Counted from the first letter of the stretch, positions 1 to 9,654 are shown. The stretch is DNA of 64,000 bases from CAIKLP01 sp965279595 (GCA_965279595.1 OZ257246.1:1364001-1428000), one strand, 5' to 3'. The notes: generated from the letters alone by a model not told the origin. Program-made: numbers and translations.

Positions 1-213
1 AAAATAATCTTCGTTTCTGGAAGAAAATCATCAAATGGAAAAATCCTTTATGATGTTTGTCGCCAAAACAATTTGAATACTTTCTTTGTTTCTTCAGCAA
101 GTGAGATTTCCCCATCTATGTTTGACCCAAATGATAAAGTAGGTATATGCGGTGCAACATCTACTCCAATGTGGTTGATGGAGGAAGTTAAAAACAAACT
201 TGTCAACTTATAA
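1..213 (+). CDS. ispH: 4-hydroxy-3-methylbut-2-enyl diphosphate reductase (IspH), C-terminal end only
   Basis: Only the last 70 codons are in the window; the 5' part lies before base 1. The visible frame contains VSGRKSSNGKILYDVC, SSASEI and a C-terminal GICGATSTPMWLMEEV block. The last is the IspH signature carrying the third iron-sulfur ligand Cys and the ATSTP active-site loop. IspH makes isopentenyl and dimethylallyl diphosphate in the last step of the MEP isoprenoid pathway, using a [4Fe-4S] cluster in the cytoplasm. The next gene, a carotenoid hydroxylase, starts only 4 bp after the stop, so precursor supply and carotenoid tailoring are probably co-transcribed. Confidence 0.9.
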   Translation, partial: KIIFVSGRKSSNGKILYDVCRQNNLNTFFVSSASEISPSMFDPNDKVGICGATSTPMWLMEEVKNKLVNL

Positions 214-217
214 AAAA

Positions 218-676
218 ATGTCTTTTTTCTACAATTTACTAATTACATTAATTACCTATTGTTTAATGGAAGCTGTTGCTTGGCTTGCTCATAAATATGT
301 GATGCATGGATGGTTATGGTATTTACATAAAGATCATCACCAGAAAGAACCAGGTTTCTTTGAAAAAAATGATGCTTTCTTTCTGATTTTTGCAATGCCA
401 AGTGCCTATTTTTTTGTCACCGGTGCATTGTATAACGATTTTAGATTTTATATTGGTTTGGGAATTTTATTGTATGGTATTTCTTATTTTTTGGTACATG
501 ATATAATTATTCATCAACGATTTAAAATTTGGAGAGATTGGGATAATAATTATATAAGAGGCATTCGAAGAGCACATAAAATGCACCATAAACACCTTGA
601 TAAATATGATGGTGAATCATTTGGAATGTTGTTAGTTCCATTTAAATACTTTGCTTCGCAGAAAAAGGACAAATAA
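218..676 (+). CDS. crtZ: beta-carotene hydroxylase of the fatty-acid hydroxylase superfamily (CrtZ-like)
   Basis: This 152-aa membrane di-iron hydroxylase carries the full histidine set of CrtZ-type enzymes: H25-x4-H30, H37-x2-H40-H41, H94-x4-H99 and H120-x2-H123-H124. Hydrophobic segments lie at about residues 7-25 and 55-95. It is expected to hydroxylate carotenoid ionone rings (beta-carotene to zeaxanthin) in the inner membrane. I chose the ATG at 218. A TTG at 200 is in frame but lies inside ispH, and the 218 start leaves a 4-bp gap to the ispH stop, as expected in an operon. Length fits the short bacterial CrtZ family. Assignment to this family rather than to a generic sterol desaturase is firm; the exact carotenoid is inferred. 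Confidence 0.85.
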   Translation: MSFFYNLLITLITYCLMEAVAWLAHKYVMHGWLWYLHKDHHQKEPGFFEKNDAFFLIFAMPSAYFFVTGALYNDFRFYIGLGILLYGISYFLVHDIIIHQRFKIWRDWDNNYIRGIRRAHKMHHKHLDKYDGESFGMLLVPFKYFASQKKDK

Positions 677-716
677 AAAATTTCTTGGATTATTAATTAA
701 GTTGTTTTAAATAAAG

Positions 717-3083
717 ATGAAAAAAATCATTTTACTATTAATACTTATTTCTTTTCATGTAATTACATTTGCTCAAACTGCTGTAATTAAAGGGTCAATA
801 AAGAATGCACTGACCAATGAAAATCTTCCAAATGTTATAGTAAATATTCAGGGAACTTCCATTGCAGTTCAAAGTGATTTGGATGGAAATTTTATTATTT
901 CGAATTTAAAACCTGGTTATTATAATTTAGAGTTTAGGTACATTGGTTTCAAACCTAAATCACAATTTGAAGTTTTAGTTACAAATGCTAAAGCAACAAT
1001 TTTAGATATAGAATTAGAAGAAGATTCAAAAAGTATAAAAGAAGTAGAAGTAACAGCAAAATCATTCTACAAACCTGTTGAAAGCCCTGTTTCATTGAGA
1101 ACTATTGGTGTTTCAGAAATCAAAAGAAATCCAGGAGGTAATAGAGATATTTCAAAAGTTATTCAATCATTACCTGGTGTAGCCTCAAGTGTAAGTTTTA
1201 GAAATGATATAATAATACGAGGCGGTGCACCAAATGAAAATAAATTTTTTATTGATGGAATTGAAATTCCAAATATAAATCATTTTGCAACTCAAGGCTC
1301 AACTGGTGGACCAGTAGGGTTAATCAATGTTGATTTTGTAAGAGAGGTTGATTTTTATTCAGGGGCTTTTCCTGCAAATAGAGGAAATGCACTTAGTTCA
1401 GTATTTGATTTTAAATTTAAAGAAGGTAGAAATGATAAAACAGGTGCTTCACTTACACTTGGTTCAAGTGATTTAGCTTTAGTAGTTGAAGGCCCACTTT
1501 CAAAAAATACAACATATTTAGCATCCTATAGAAAATCATATTTGCAATTTTTATTTCAAGCAATTGGCCTATCCTTTTTGCCTGAGTATAATGATTTTCA
1601 ATTTAAAGTAAAATCTAAAATAAATGCAAAGAATGAAATTACATTTATTGGCTTAGGAGCTATTGATGATTTTAGTTTGAACTTAGATGCTGATGAATCT
1701 GAATTTCAAAAATTTCAATTAGAAACCTTACCCATTTTTACACAATCAAATTATACTGTCGGTTTAAATTATAAACACTTTAGATTAAAAGGCTATTCCA
1801 CATTTATAGCTAGTAGAAACTACTTGAATAATAGTACAATTAAGTATGAAGATAATAATGAAGCATTGCCAAGAATTTTAGATTATAATTCTAAAGAAAT
1901 TGAGAATAAAATAAGGGTTGAGAATACAAGTAGGGAGAATGGTTACAAAATTAATTATGGTTTAAGTTTAGAAAGTTCTGAATATATTTCTTCTACATTT
2001 AATCGTACACCATTTGGTTTAATTGATTATAATTCCTCATTGATTTTTTATCGATATGCAACATTCGCACAAGTTTCTAAAGGATCGTTTAAGGATAGAT
2101 TGCAGAATTCTATTGGATTAAGGATTGATGCAAATACATTTTCATCTATCATGAGCAACCCATTAAATCAGTTATCTCCAAGATTTTCAAGTTCGTATGC
2201 AATTACAGACAAATGGAGTGTGAATTTCAATACTGGAATTTATTATCAAACACCAGCATATACGGTACTAGGTTACAGAGACTCTGTAGGCACCTTAATT
2301 AATAAAAATGTAAAGTATATAAATGTTAAACAAATTGTATTAGGTGTTGAATATAACACGCTTTCTAATTTGAGGTTTACTGTTGAAGGGTTTTATAAAT
2401 TCTATGCTAATTATCCAATGATTAATATTTCCGCTGATACTATTCCACTTGCTAATTTAGGTGCTGATTTCGGTGTTGTTGGAAATAGGCCTGTGGTAGC
2501 ATTAACCAATGGTAGAAGTTATGGGTTAGAATTTTTAGCTCAACAAAAATTGAATAAAGGGTTTTATGGTATCGTTGCTTTAACACTCGTAAGAAGTGAA
2601 TTTGAAAATAAAAATAGTTCTTTAGTTCCTTCTTCTTGGGATTCAAAATATATTTTAAGTTTAACTGCAGGTAAAATATTTAAAAGAAATTGGGAGTTTG
2701 GTCTGAAATTCAGAACTGCTGGTGGTGCTCCCTATACACCCTTTGATGTTGATTTTTCTTCTATTAAGTCAAATTATGATGTTAATCCAAGTGGGGTATT
2801 GGATTATTCTAAACTAAATACCTCTAGACTTGAAAGTTTTTATCAAATAGATGCACGAATTGATAAGAAGTATAACTTTAAAAAATTTAGCTTTAACATT
2901 TTCTTAGATATTCAAAACCTTACTAATGCCCAAACAAATGGCCAACCTGTATTTTTGTTAGATAGAGATGCAGATGGAAATGCACAAACTGATCCTAATA
3001 ATCCCAATAAGTATAAAACAAAATTATTAGATGAAAGCAGTGGAAACTTATTACCTTCCATTGGATTTATTTTAGAATTTTAA
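717..3083 (+). CDS. TonB-dependent outer-membrane receptor with CarboxypepD_reg-like N-terminal domain
   Basis: This 788-aa protein has a signal peptide (residues 1-19, ending TFA). A carboxypeptidase-regulatory-like beta-sandwich follows at about 22-105 (GSIKNALTNENLPNVIVNIQ). Next come a plug domain at about 125-235 (SKVIQSLPGVAS, IRGGAPNENKFFIDGIEIP) and a long beta-barrel ending in an aromatic residue (GFILEF). The layout is typical of Bacteroidota TonB receptors; no SusD partner follows, so polysaccharide uptake is not implied. Ferrochelatase lies 38 bp downstream. An iron or haem-related substrate is therefore possible, but this is inference from one neighbour only. The barrel ending GFILEF is usual for BAM recognition. 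The substrate is unknown. Confidence 0.85.
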   Translation: MKKIILLLILISFHVITFAQTAVIKGSIKNALTNENLPNVIVNIQGTSIAVQSDLDGNFIISNLKPGYYNLEFRYIGFKPKSQFEVLVTNAKATILDIELEEDSKSIKEVEVTAKSFYKPVESPVSLRTIGVSEIKRNPGGNRDISKVIQSLPGVASSVSFRNDIIIRGGAPNENKFFIDGIEIPNINHFATQGSTGGPVGLINVDFVREVDFYSGAFPANRGNALSSVFDFKFKEGRNDKTGASLTLGSSDLALVVEGPLSKNTTYLASYRKSYLQFLFQAIGLSFLPEYNDFQFKVKSKINAKNEITFIGLGAIDDFSLNLDADESEFQKFQLETLPIFTQSNYTVGLNYKHFRLKGYSTFIASRNYLNNSTIKYEDNNEALPRILDYNSKEIENKIRVENTSRENGYKINYGLSLESSEYISSTFNRTPFGLIDYNSSLIFYRYATFAQVSKGSFKDRLQNSIGLRIDANTFSSIMSNPLNQLSPRFSSSYAITDKWSVNFNTGIYYQTPAYTVLGYRDSVGTLINKNVKYINVKQIVLGVEYNTLSNLRFTVEGFYKFYANYPMINISADTIPLANLGADFGVVGNRPVVALTNGRSYGLEFLAQQKLNKGFYGIVALTLVRSEFENKNSSLVPSSWDSKYILSLTAGKIFKRNWEFGLKFRTAGGAPYTPFDVDFSSIKSNYDVNPSGVLDYSKLNTSRLESFYQIDARIDKKYNFKKFSFNIFLDIQNLTNAQTNGQPVFLLDRDADGNAQTDPNNPNKYKTKLLDESSGNLLPSIGFILEF

Positions 3084-3121
3084 AATCTAGAATCAAAAAA
3101 AATCGTAATTAAAGTAAAAAT

Positions 3122-4129
3122 ATGAAAGGAATATTGCTTGTAAATTTAGGAACACCAGACAGTCCTTCGGTTGCAGATGTTAGAAAGTACTTAGGTGAAT
3201 TCTTGATGGATCCAAGAGTAATTGACATAAATGCTTTAGGAAGAACTTTATTAGTAAAGGGTATTATTGTTCCTTTCCGTGGCCCTAAATCTGCTAAATC
3301 TTATCAAGCAATTTGGACCAATAATGGTTCTCCATTAATGTATTATGGAAAACAAGTAAAAGAAAAGTTGCAAAAAAAATTAGGGAAAGATTTTCATGTG
3401 GGCTTAGCAATGAGATACCAAAATCCTTCTTTAGAATCTGTGCTAAATGAATTTTATGAAAAGAATATTTTTGATATAAAAATTATTCCTCTGTTCCCAC
3501 AATATGCATCAGCCACAACAGGTTCAGTGAATCAAAAAATTATGGAGATTGTTTCTAATTGGCAAATAATTCCCAAAATTGAATTTGTGAATTCATATTA
3601 TGATCATCCAAAATTAATTGAAGCTTTTGCAGATCGTGCTAAAAATTATAATCTTTCATCATATGACCATGTGCTTTTTAGTTTCCATGGTTTGCCTGTT
3701 AGACAATTAATCAAATCTGACCCAACACAAAGTCATTGTCAAAAAGTGAATAACTGTTGTGATAAAATCACACCTGCAAATCAATATTGTTACTCTGCAC
3801 AATCGTTTGCCACTGCTAAAGCAATAGCAAATTCATTGGCCCTAAAAGCAGATCAGTTTTCAATTAGTTTCCAGTCTAGGTTAGGGAGAGATCCTTGGAT
3901 ACAACCATACACCTCAGCTGTGATTGAAGAATTGGCAAAGCAAGGAAAGAAAAAAATATTGGTTTTTTGTCCAGCATTTGTTGCTGACTGCTTAGAAACA
4001 ATTCATGAAATTAGTGTAGAGTATCAAGAAGAATTTGAAAAAGTAGGAGGTGAGAAAATTCAATTAGTTGAAGGCTTAAATGATTCTGATAAATGGATCG
4101 AGGCTTTAGAAACTTTAGCGATTAATTAA
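3122..4129 (+). CDS. hemH: ferrochelatase (HemH)
   Basis: This 335-aa enzyme of normal length inserts Fe2+ into protoporphyrin (or coproporphyrin) in the last steps of haem synthesis. It has the N-terminal LLVNLGTPDSP motif, the family signature SFHGLP at 187-192 with catalytic His189, and the acidic partner Glu292 in DCLETIHEI. Cys206, Cys212, Cys213 and Cys223 cluster between SHC and QYC. Some bacterial ferrochelatases bind a [2Fe-2S] cluster, so these could be ligands, but this is not shown. It follows the TonB receptor by 38 bp and converges on waaA with a 12-bp gap and no obvious terminator hairpin. Confidence 0.95.
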   Translation: MKGILLVNLGTPDSPSVADVRKYLGEFLMDPRVIDINALGRTLLVKGIIVPFRGPKSAKSYQAIWTNNGSPLMYYGKQVKEKLQKKLGKDFHVGLAMRYQNPSLESVLNEFYEKNIFDIKIIPLFPQYASATTGSVNQKIMEIVSNWQIIPKIEFVNSYYDHPKLIEAFADRAKNYNLSSYDHVLFSFHGLPVRQLIKSDPTQSHCQKVNNCCDKITPANQYCYSAQSFATAKAIANSLALKADQFSISFQSRLGRDPWIQPYTSAVIEELAKQGKKKILVFCPAFVADCLETIHEISVEYQEEFEKVGGEKIQLVEGLNDSDKWIEALETLAIN

Positions 4130-4141
4130 TTTTTATAATTA

Positions 4142-5377
4142 TCACTTTTCTTTCTTCATTAAAAAGCTCATTATTTTTTCTGTCGCACCTTTTTGTTCCA
4201 AGATATAGTTTGTTGCATTTAAAGAAGCTGATGAATAAAACTTTTTATCAGTTATTAATTTGTCAATCGTTTTATTTAGTGAATGATAATCTGTTATTGA
4301 AAAAGCAGCATTTAATTTGATTAAATCAATTGCTTCTTTAAATTTCTTATATTTTGGTCCAAATATAATTGGCTTTCCAAATGTGGCAGCTTCTAGGCAA
4401 TTATGTATTCCTGATCCAAATCCACCACCAATATAAGCTAAGTCGCAATATTGATATAGTGAACTCAAGGTGCCAATATTATCAATAATTAATATTTTGT
4501 ATTCTGAAATATTATTTTCATTTGCTTGGCTAATTCTAATTGATTTTCCATTGAAATTGTTTTCAATAAACTGAATATGGGGTTGTGTAATTTCATGTGG
4601 TGCAATTATTAATTTGAAATTGTTTTTTTTGAAATCTATTTCTTTCAAAATCAATTCATCTTTTGGCCATGTACTTCCTGCTAAAAAAATCAAACCGTTT
4701 TCCTTGAATTTTTCAATCAGCACATTACTTTTTACGACTTTTGAATTTTCATAAACCCTGTCAAATCGAGTGTCCCCGGTAATTTGGTAATTATTTAATT
4801 TAATTGATTCTAGAAGATTTGCTGATTCATTGTCTTGTAAAAAGAAATAGGTTACATTATTCAAAATTGCTCTATAAAAAAAAGCCCATTGTTTGAAAAA
4901 TAATTGGTTCTTTCTAAATATTGAGGAAATAATATATAGCGGTATTTTTCTTTTTTTTATTTCTTCAAAATAAAAATGCCAATATTCATATTTGGTAAAG
5001 AAAATTTGTTTTGGATTAATTAGATCAAGTAAACGGATCGCATTTTTTCTATTATCTATTGGTAGATAAAATACATAATCTGCCCCTTCGTAATTTTTTC
5101 TAATTTCATAACCTGATGGAGAAAAAAAAGTGATTACAATTTTAAAATTAGGATAAGCTTTTCGATAAGATTCTAACACTGTTCTACCCTGTTCAAATTC
5201 ACCCAACGAAGCAAAGTGAAACCATATCCTTTCTTCATCTTGTTTTAATTTAGAAGAAATGGTTTCGAAGATATTTTTTCTACCATTTAACCATTTTTTT
5301 GCTTTTGTGTTAAATAATGAAGCAAATCGAATGAAAAATAAATAGGAATAAATTCCAATGAGGTAGAAAATAACCAT
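4142..5377 (-). CDS. waaA: 3-deoxy-D-manno-octulosonic acid transferase (KDO transferase)
   Basis: This 411-aa GT30 glycosyltransferase attaches KDO to the lipid A precursor on the cytoplasmic face of the inner membrane. An N-terminal membrane anchor spans about residues 2-20. The N-terminal Rossmann domain carries FHFASLGE with the presumed catalytic base Glu60. The C-terminal half has the donor-binding GGGFGSGIHNCLEAA loop and FGP. Length matches the family. Its ATG overlaps the stop of the upstream minus-strand gene by one base (TAATG), so the two are translationally coupled. KDO addition is required for the lipopolysaccharide inner core, and the partner being a predicted outer-membrane protein fits an envelope role. 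Confidence 0.93.
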   Translation of the reverse strand: MVIFYLIGIYSYLFFIRFASLFNTKAKKWLNGRKNIFETISSKLKQDEERIWFHFASLGEFEQGRTVLESYRKAYPNFKIVITFFSPSGYEIRKNYEGADYVFYLPIDNRKNAIRLLDLINPKQIFFTKYEYWHFYFEEIKKRKIPLYIISSIFRKNQLFFKQWAFFYRAILNNVTYFFLQDNESANLLESIKLNNYQITGDTRFDRVYENSKVVKSNVLIEKFKENGLIFLAGSTWPKDELILKEIDFKKNNFKLIIAPHEITQPHIQFIENNFNGKSIRISQANENNISEYKILIIDNIGTLSSLYQYCDLAYIGGGFGSGIHNCLEAATFGKPIIFGPKYKKFKEAIDLIKLNAAFSITDYHSLNKTIDKLITDKKFYSSASLNATNYILEQKGATEKIMSFLMKKEK

Positions 5378-6150
5378 TATCTAAAATAAAATTCTTTTGG
5401 CATTCTTTTGTATAATGGCAAAATCAATCCAAATTTAAGACCCATTAAATAATCTTTCCTTTTTTGCACATCTTTAGTTTGACTAAAAAAGTCAAAGTCT
5501 CTTCTACTTTGTGTAAATGATTGAGTTAAGTCCGCACCAACATAAAAATTAATTAATCGATTATTGCTCATATGCCAATAACCTATAAATTCATTAAATG
5601 CGACTCCATTTGTCAAACGGTCATAACCTTTTTTATAATCATCATTTAATTCTGGTACATTGTTATCAATAACTTCTATTCTGATTTTATGTTGTAAAAA
5701 GCCAGCTCCTGCTGTGACTAAAATACCTGAATTTTTATTTGGACCTATTACAGGGAATAATTTACCAATTTTTAAATATGTACTTATACCACGTTGAAAT
5801 AATCTAACATCAGCATAATTACCCGAACTTGAAATGATTCGACCCCTTTCATTTCTTAAACTATCTAAAATATTTGATTCATTTAGTTTATTGCCAAAAT
5901 GATAATTAATATCATAACCCCATATCCAATTTTGTTTCGTTTTTCTTGTGAAATTGAAACCTATAATTGAGCTATTGCCAAAACGAGTTGCCATGTCATT
6001 TTTTGGAATAAAGTATCCATAATTGATACTTATGGTTGATATACCAAGGGTACTATCACGTACATTAATTGATTGAGCATCAGAATTTGTTTGTAGAAAA
6101 ATAACAGAAATGAGTGTTAATATTATGATATGGGTACATTTTTTTAGCAT
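5377..6150 (-). CDS. predicted outer-membrane beta-barrel protein, function unknown
   Basis: I do not recognise a named family. The 257-aa product begins MLKKCTHIIILTLISV, with a cleavable signal peptide ending near NSDAQ. Alternating hydrophobic/polar strands follow (SINYGYFIP, GFNFTRKTKQNWIWGYDINYHFG, AGAGFLQHKIRIEVI, YVGADLTQSF), as in small porin-like barrels. A longer start at 6174 would put eight extra residues in front of the signal peptide, so the ATG at 6150 is preferred. Its stop overlaps the waaA start by one base. It is separated from divergent ugd by about 167 bp, which should hold both promoters. A role in the outer membrane is inferred from the fold-like pattern and the waaA linkage. 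Confidence 0.7.
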   Translation of the reverse strand: MLKKCTHIIILTLISVIFLQTNSDAQSINVRDSTLGISTISINYGYFIPKNDMATRFGNSSIIGFNFTRKTKQNWIWGYDINYHFGNKLNESNILDSLRNERGRIISSSGNYADVRLFQRGISTYLKIGKLFPVIGPNKNSGILVTAGAGFLQHKIRIEVIDNNVPELNDDYKKGYDRLTNGVAFNEFIGYWHMSNNRLINFYVGADLTQSFTQSRRDFDFFSQTKDVQKRKDYLMGLKFGLILPLYKRMPKEFYFR

Positions 6151-6317
6151 AAAAGGATTAACTGAAGAAGTCATACTTTATTATTTATTTCATTGCTTAT
6201 ATTCGCACCAAATATGAGTAATATTATGTTAAATTTTGACATAATGAGTTAAATCGTGCAAAATTATAGGTTTATTAAATAGATTTTGAACCGAATAATA
6301 ATCTAATTATAAGAAAA

Positions 6318-7634
6318 ATGAAAATAGTTGTCGTTGGAACAGGATATGTTGGCTTGGTAACCGGAACTTGTTTGGCTGAAGTTGGTATAAATGTTACTTG
6401 TATTGATATTGACCAGAAAAAAATAAATGGTTTAAAGGAAGGTATTATGCCTATTTATGAACCAGGATTAGAGGAGATGGTGTTGAGAAATTACCAAAAA
6501 GGGAAATTGAATTTCTCAAATTCTTTATCTGAAAATATAAAAGATTGTGATGTTGCATTCATAGCAGTTGGAACTCCTCCTGGTGAAGATGGTAGTGCTG
6601 ACTTAAAATATGTATTAGGAGTAGCTGAAGAAATTGGTAATTCTATGAATAATTACATAGTTGTGGTAACAAAAAGCACAGTGCCTGTTGGAACGGCTGT
6701 AAAAGTTAGAGAAACTATTAAGTTAGCTTTAGAGAAAAGAAATAGTCAACTAGAATTCGATGTTGCATCTAACCCTGAATTTTTAAAGGAAGGAGCAGCC
6801 GTAGAAGATTTTTTAAAACCTGACAGAATTGTAATTGGAGTTGAATCAAATCGTGCTGAAGAAATTTTAAAGAAATTATATAAACCATTTGTTTTAAATG
6901 GGCATCCAATCATTAGAATGGATATACCTTCAGCAGAAATGACTAAGTATGCAGCAAATGCTATGTTAGCAACAAAAATCAGTTTCATGAATGATATTGC
7001 AAACCTATGCGAAATCATGGGAGCTGATGTGAACATGGTAAGAAAAGGCATAGGGTCTGATCCTCGTATTGGAAATAAATTCATTTATCCAGGTATTGGT
7101 TATGGAGGTTCATGTTTTCCAAAAGATGTTAAGGCATTAATAAAAACCGCCTATGAGAACGGCTATAATATGGGCGTTTTGCAGGCGGTTGAAAATGTGA
7201 ATGACAACCAAAAAAGTGTTTTGTTTAACAAAGTTATGAAACATTTCAATGGTGATTTAAATGGAAAAACTTTTGCAGTTTGGGGTCTTTCCTTCAAACC
7301 TAAAACAGATGATATGAGAGAAGCACCATCTCTTGTAATTATAGAAAAGTTATTGTCAAATGGTGCAAAAGTTATTGCACATGACCCTATTGCTATGGAA
7401 GAAGCTAAGCATACTTTGGGGAATAGAATATCTTATGCTGATAAGCAAGAAAATGCATTACTAAATGCAGATGCATTATTAATTATTACTGAATGGTCTG
7501 ATTATCGATCACCAGATTTTGAAGAAATCAAATCATTATTAAAAAATCCAGTAGTATTTGACGGTAGAAATATTTATGATGCTCAAGAAATGAGAGATTT
7601 TGGATTTACATATTATGGAATTGGTATAAAATAA
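6318..7634 (+). CDS. ugd: UDP-glucose 6-dehydrogenase
   Basis: This 438-aa NAD-dependent enzyme oxidises UDP-glucose to UDP-glucuronate. The N-terminal Rossmann loop is G7-T-G9-Y-V-G12. The catalytic cysteine is Cys266 in GYGGSCFPKD, with SNPEFLKEG at 151-159 and the C-terminal domain starting near WGLSFKPKTDD. It is the first gene of a five-gene operon. Its product feeds the next enzyme, UDP-xylose synthase, 4 bp downstream. About 140 bp of AT-rich DNA upstream should hold the operon promoter; I see TA/TTTTG-like candidates but none matches the TTTG-19-TAnnTTTG pattern well. A general role in capsule, exopolysaccharide or LPS sugar supply is expected. Confidence 0.95.
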   Translation: MKIVVVGTGYVGLVTGTCLAEVGINVTCIDIDQKKINGLKEGIMPIYEPGLEEMVLRNYQKGKLNFSNSLSENIKDCDVAFIAVGTPPGEDGSADLKYVLGVAEEIGNSMNNYIVVVTKSTVPVGTAVKVRETIKLALEKRNSQLEFDVASNPEFLKEGAAVEDFLKPDRIVIGVESNRAEEILKKLYKPFVLNGHPIIRMDIPSAEMTKYAANAMLATKISFMNDIANLCEIMGADVNMVRKGIGSDPRIGNKFIYPGIGYGGSCFPKDVKALIKTAYENGYNMGVLQAVENVNDNQKSVLFNKVMKHFNGDLNGKTFAVWGLSFKPKTDDMREAPSLVIIEKLLSNGAKVIAHDPIAMEEAKHTLGNRISYADKQENALLNADALLIITEWSDYRSPDFEEIKSLLKNPVVFDGRNIYDAQEMRDFGFTYYGIGIK

Positions 7635-7638
7635 AAAC

Positions 7639-8616
7639 ATGAGAAAAAGGGTATTAATTACAGGTGCTGCAGGTTTCCTTGGGTCGCATTTATGTGATAG
7701 ATTTATAAAGGAAGGGTATGATGTAGTAGCCATGGATAATTTAATTACAGGTTCATTAAGTAATATTGAACACTTATTTAAATTAGAACAATTTGAATTT
7801 TATCATCATGATGTATCCAAGTTTGTTCATGTGCCTGGTAAAATTGATTACATACTACATTTCGCATCACCTGCAAGTCCAATTGATTATTTAAAAATAC
7901 CAATTCAAACTTTAAAAGTTGGTTCATTGGGTACTCACAATCTATTAGGTTTGGCAAAAGCAAAAAGTGCGAGAATGCTTATTGCATCCACATCTGAAGT
8001 ATATGGTGATCCAACAGTTCATCCACAAACTGAAGATTATTGGGGTAATGTAAACCCAGTTGGCCCACGTGGTGTATATGATGAAGCCAAAAGGTTTCAA
8101 GAAGCCATGACCATGGCATACCATACATTCCATGGGTTGGAAACTAGAATAATTAGGATTTTTAATACATATGGACCTCGTATGCGACTTAATGACGGTC
8201 GTGTATTGCCAACTTTTATTGGTCAAGCTTTACGTGGTGAAGATTTAACTGCATTTGGAGATGGAACACAAACAAGATCTTTTTGTTATGTAGATGATTT
8301 AGTAGAAGGAATCTATCGATTACTTTTGAGTGATTATCCATATCCTGTAAACATTGGAAATCCTGACGAAATTACTATTCGTGAATTTGCTGAAGAAATA
8401 ATTAAATTGACAGGCACTAATCAAAAAATAATTTTTGAACCATTACCACAAGATGATCCAAAACAGCGCCAACCTGATATTACAAAAGCGAAAGAATTGT
8501 TAAAGTGGGAACCTAAAGTATCACGTGCAGAAGGCTTGAAAATAACATTAGAATATTTTAAATCTTTACCAAATAGAGAACTGAAACCAAAAGAATTTGG
8601 TTCATTCAATAAGTAA
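7639..8616 (+). CDS. UDP-glucuronate decarboxylase (UDP-xylose synthase)
   Basis: This 325-aa extended short-chain dehydrogenase converts UDP-glucuronate to UDP-xylose through a 4-keto intermediate. It has the NAD loop GAAGFLG (9-15), the catalytic triad region with Thr118, Ser119 and Glu120, and Tyr147-x3-Lys151 (YDEAK). The motifs HFASPASP, NTYGPRM and GDGTQTRSFCYVDDLVEG are diagnostic of the UXS branch and separate it from GalE and RfbB. It sits directly after ugd, which makes its substrate, and before galE. UDP-xylose, or a derivative after epimerisation, is the likely sugar donor for a surface glycan. Confidence 0.92.
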   Translation: MRKRVLITGAAGFLGSHLCDRFIKEGYDVVAMDNLITGSLSNIEHLFKLEQFEFYHHDVSKFVHVPGKIDYILHFASPASPIDYLKIPIQTLKVGSLGTHNLLGLAKAKSARMLIASTSEVYGDPTVHPQTEDYWGNVNPVGPRGVYDEAKRFQEAMTMAYHTFHGLETRIIRIFNTYGPRMRLNDGRVLPTFIGQALRGEDLTAFGDGTQTRSFCYVDDLVEGIYRLLLSDYPYPVNIGNPDEITIREFAEEIIKLTGTNQKIIFEPLPQDDPKQRQPDITKAKELLKWEPKVSRAEGLKITLEYFKSLPNRELKPKEFGSFNK

Positions 8617-8618
8617 AA

Positions 8619-9638
8619 ATGAAGAAGAAAATTTTAGTTACTGGAGGTACTGGATATATTGGTTCACATACCGCAATTGAATTACTAAACTTGGGATTTG
8701 AAGTTTTAATAATTGACAATTTATCTAATTCAAATTCAGAAATTATAGATGTCATACATGGAATAACTAGTATTCGACCCCATTTCGAACAAATTGAAAT
8801 GTGTGATAAATTGGCATTAACAGATTTTTTTCAACGTAATCCGGGAATAGATTCTGTCGTACATTTTGCAGCATTTTTGCAGGTGGAAGAATCAGTAAAA
8901 AATCCAATAAAGTATTATCGAAATAATTTACTTTCTACTATTAATCTTTTAGAATGTATGGAAGATTTTGAAATAGATAATATTGTATTTTCATCTTCTT
9001 GTACCGTTTATGGTAATCCAGAGAAATTGCCAGTAACAGAGTTGAGCCCAATTCAAAAATCAATGTCGCCGTATGGAAACACCAAACAAATGTGCGAAGA
9101 GATTTTAGAAAATGTTTCAAAAGCTTCAAAAATAAACGTAATAACTTTGCGTTATTTTAATCCAATTGGAGCACATGAAAGTGCAAAAATTGGGGAGGTT
9201 CAACACGGAGTTCCACATCATTTAATTCCTTACATCACAGAGACTGCTGCAGGAATTAGAAAACAACTTCAAGTATTTGGCGGAGATTATCCTACTAAAG
9301 ATGGCACTTGTGTACGAGATTATATTCATGTTGTAGATATTGCAAAAGCACATATCGCAGCAATTGATAGGATGTCAAACAAGTTAAATGAAAAATCATT
9401 TGAAGTTTATAATATTGGTACAGGAATTGGCTATTCTGTTTTAGATATAATTAATGCTTTTGAAAAAGCAAATGCTGTTAAAATAAATTACCAAATTGTA
9501 GATAGACGACCTGGTGATGTTGATGCAGTTTACGCAGATACTTCTTTAGCAAGTTTGAAATTAAATTGGAAAGCCGAATTGTCAATGGAAGACATGATGC
9601 GAAGCGCATGGAATTGGGAATTGGCAAATAAATCTTAA
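8619..9638 (+). CDS. galE: UDP-glucose 4-epimerase
   Basis: This 339-aa SDR epimerase interconverts UDP-glucose and UDP-galactose (or their N-acetyl or pentose analogues). It shows GGTGYIG at 9-15, the Ser/Tyr/Lys active site (SSSCTVYG; Tyr152-x3-Lys156 in YGNTK), the GalE landmarks LRYFNPIGAH and GGDYPTKDGTCVRDYIHV, and a C-terminal VDRRPGDVDAVYAD block. It starts 2 bp after the preceding stop, so it is translationally linked to UDP-xylose synthase. In this context a pentose (UDP-xylose/UDP-arabinose) epimerase role is possible, but sequence alone favours the classic assignment. The substrate range is not decided by what can be seen. Confidence 0.9.
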   Translation: MKKKILVTGGTGYIGSHTAIELLNLGFEVLIIDNLSNSNSEIIDVIHGITSIRPHFEQIEMCDKLALTDFFQRNPGIDSVVHFAAFLQVEESVKNPIKYYRNNLLSTINLLECMEDFEIDNIVFSSSCTVYGNPEKLPVTELSPIQKSMSPYGNTKQMCEEILENVSKASKINVITLRYFNPIGAHESAKIGEVQHGVPHHLIPYITETAAGIRKQLQVFGGDYPTKDGTCVRDYIHVVDIAKAHIAAIDRMSNKLNEKSFEVYNIGTGIGYSVLDIINAFEKANAVKINYQIVDRRPGDVDAVYADTSLASLKLNWKAELSMEDMMRSAWNWELANKS

Positions 9639-9654
9639 TCAAATTTTATTAATC

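Noticed and set aside
200..217. Upstream TTG start for the carotenoid hydroxylase
   Set aside because: It lies within the ispH coding sequence and adds only six residues; the ATG at 218 gives normal spacing.
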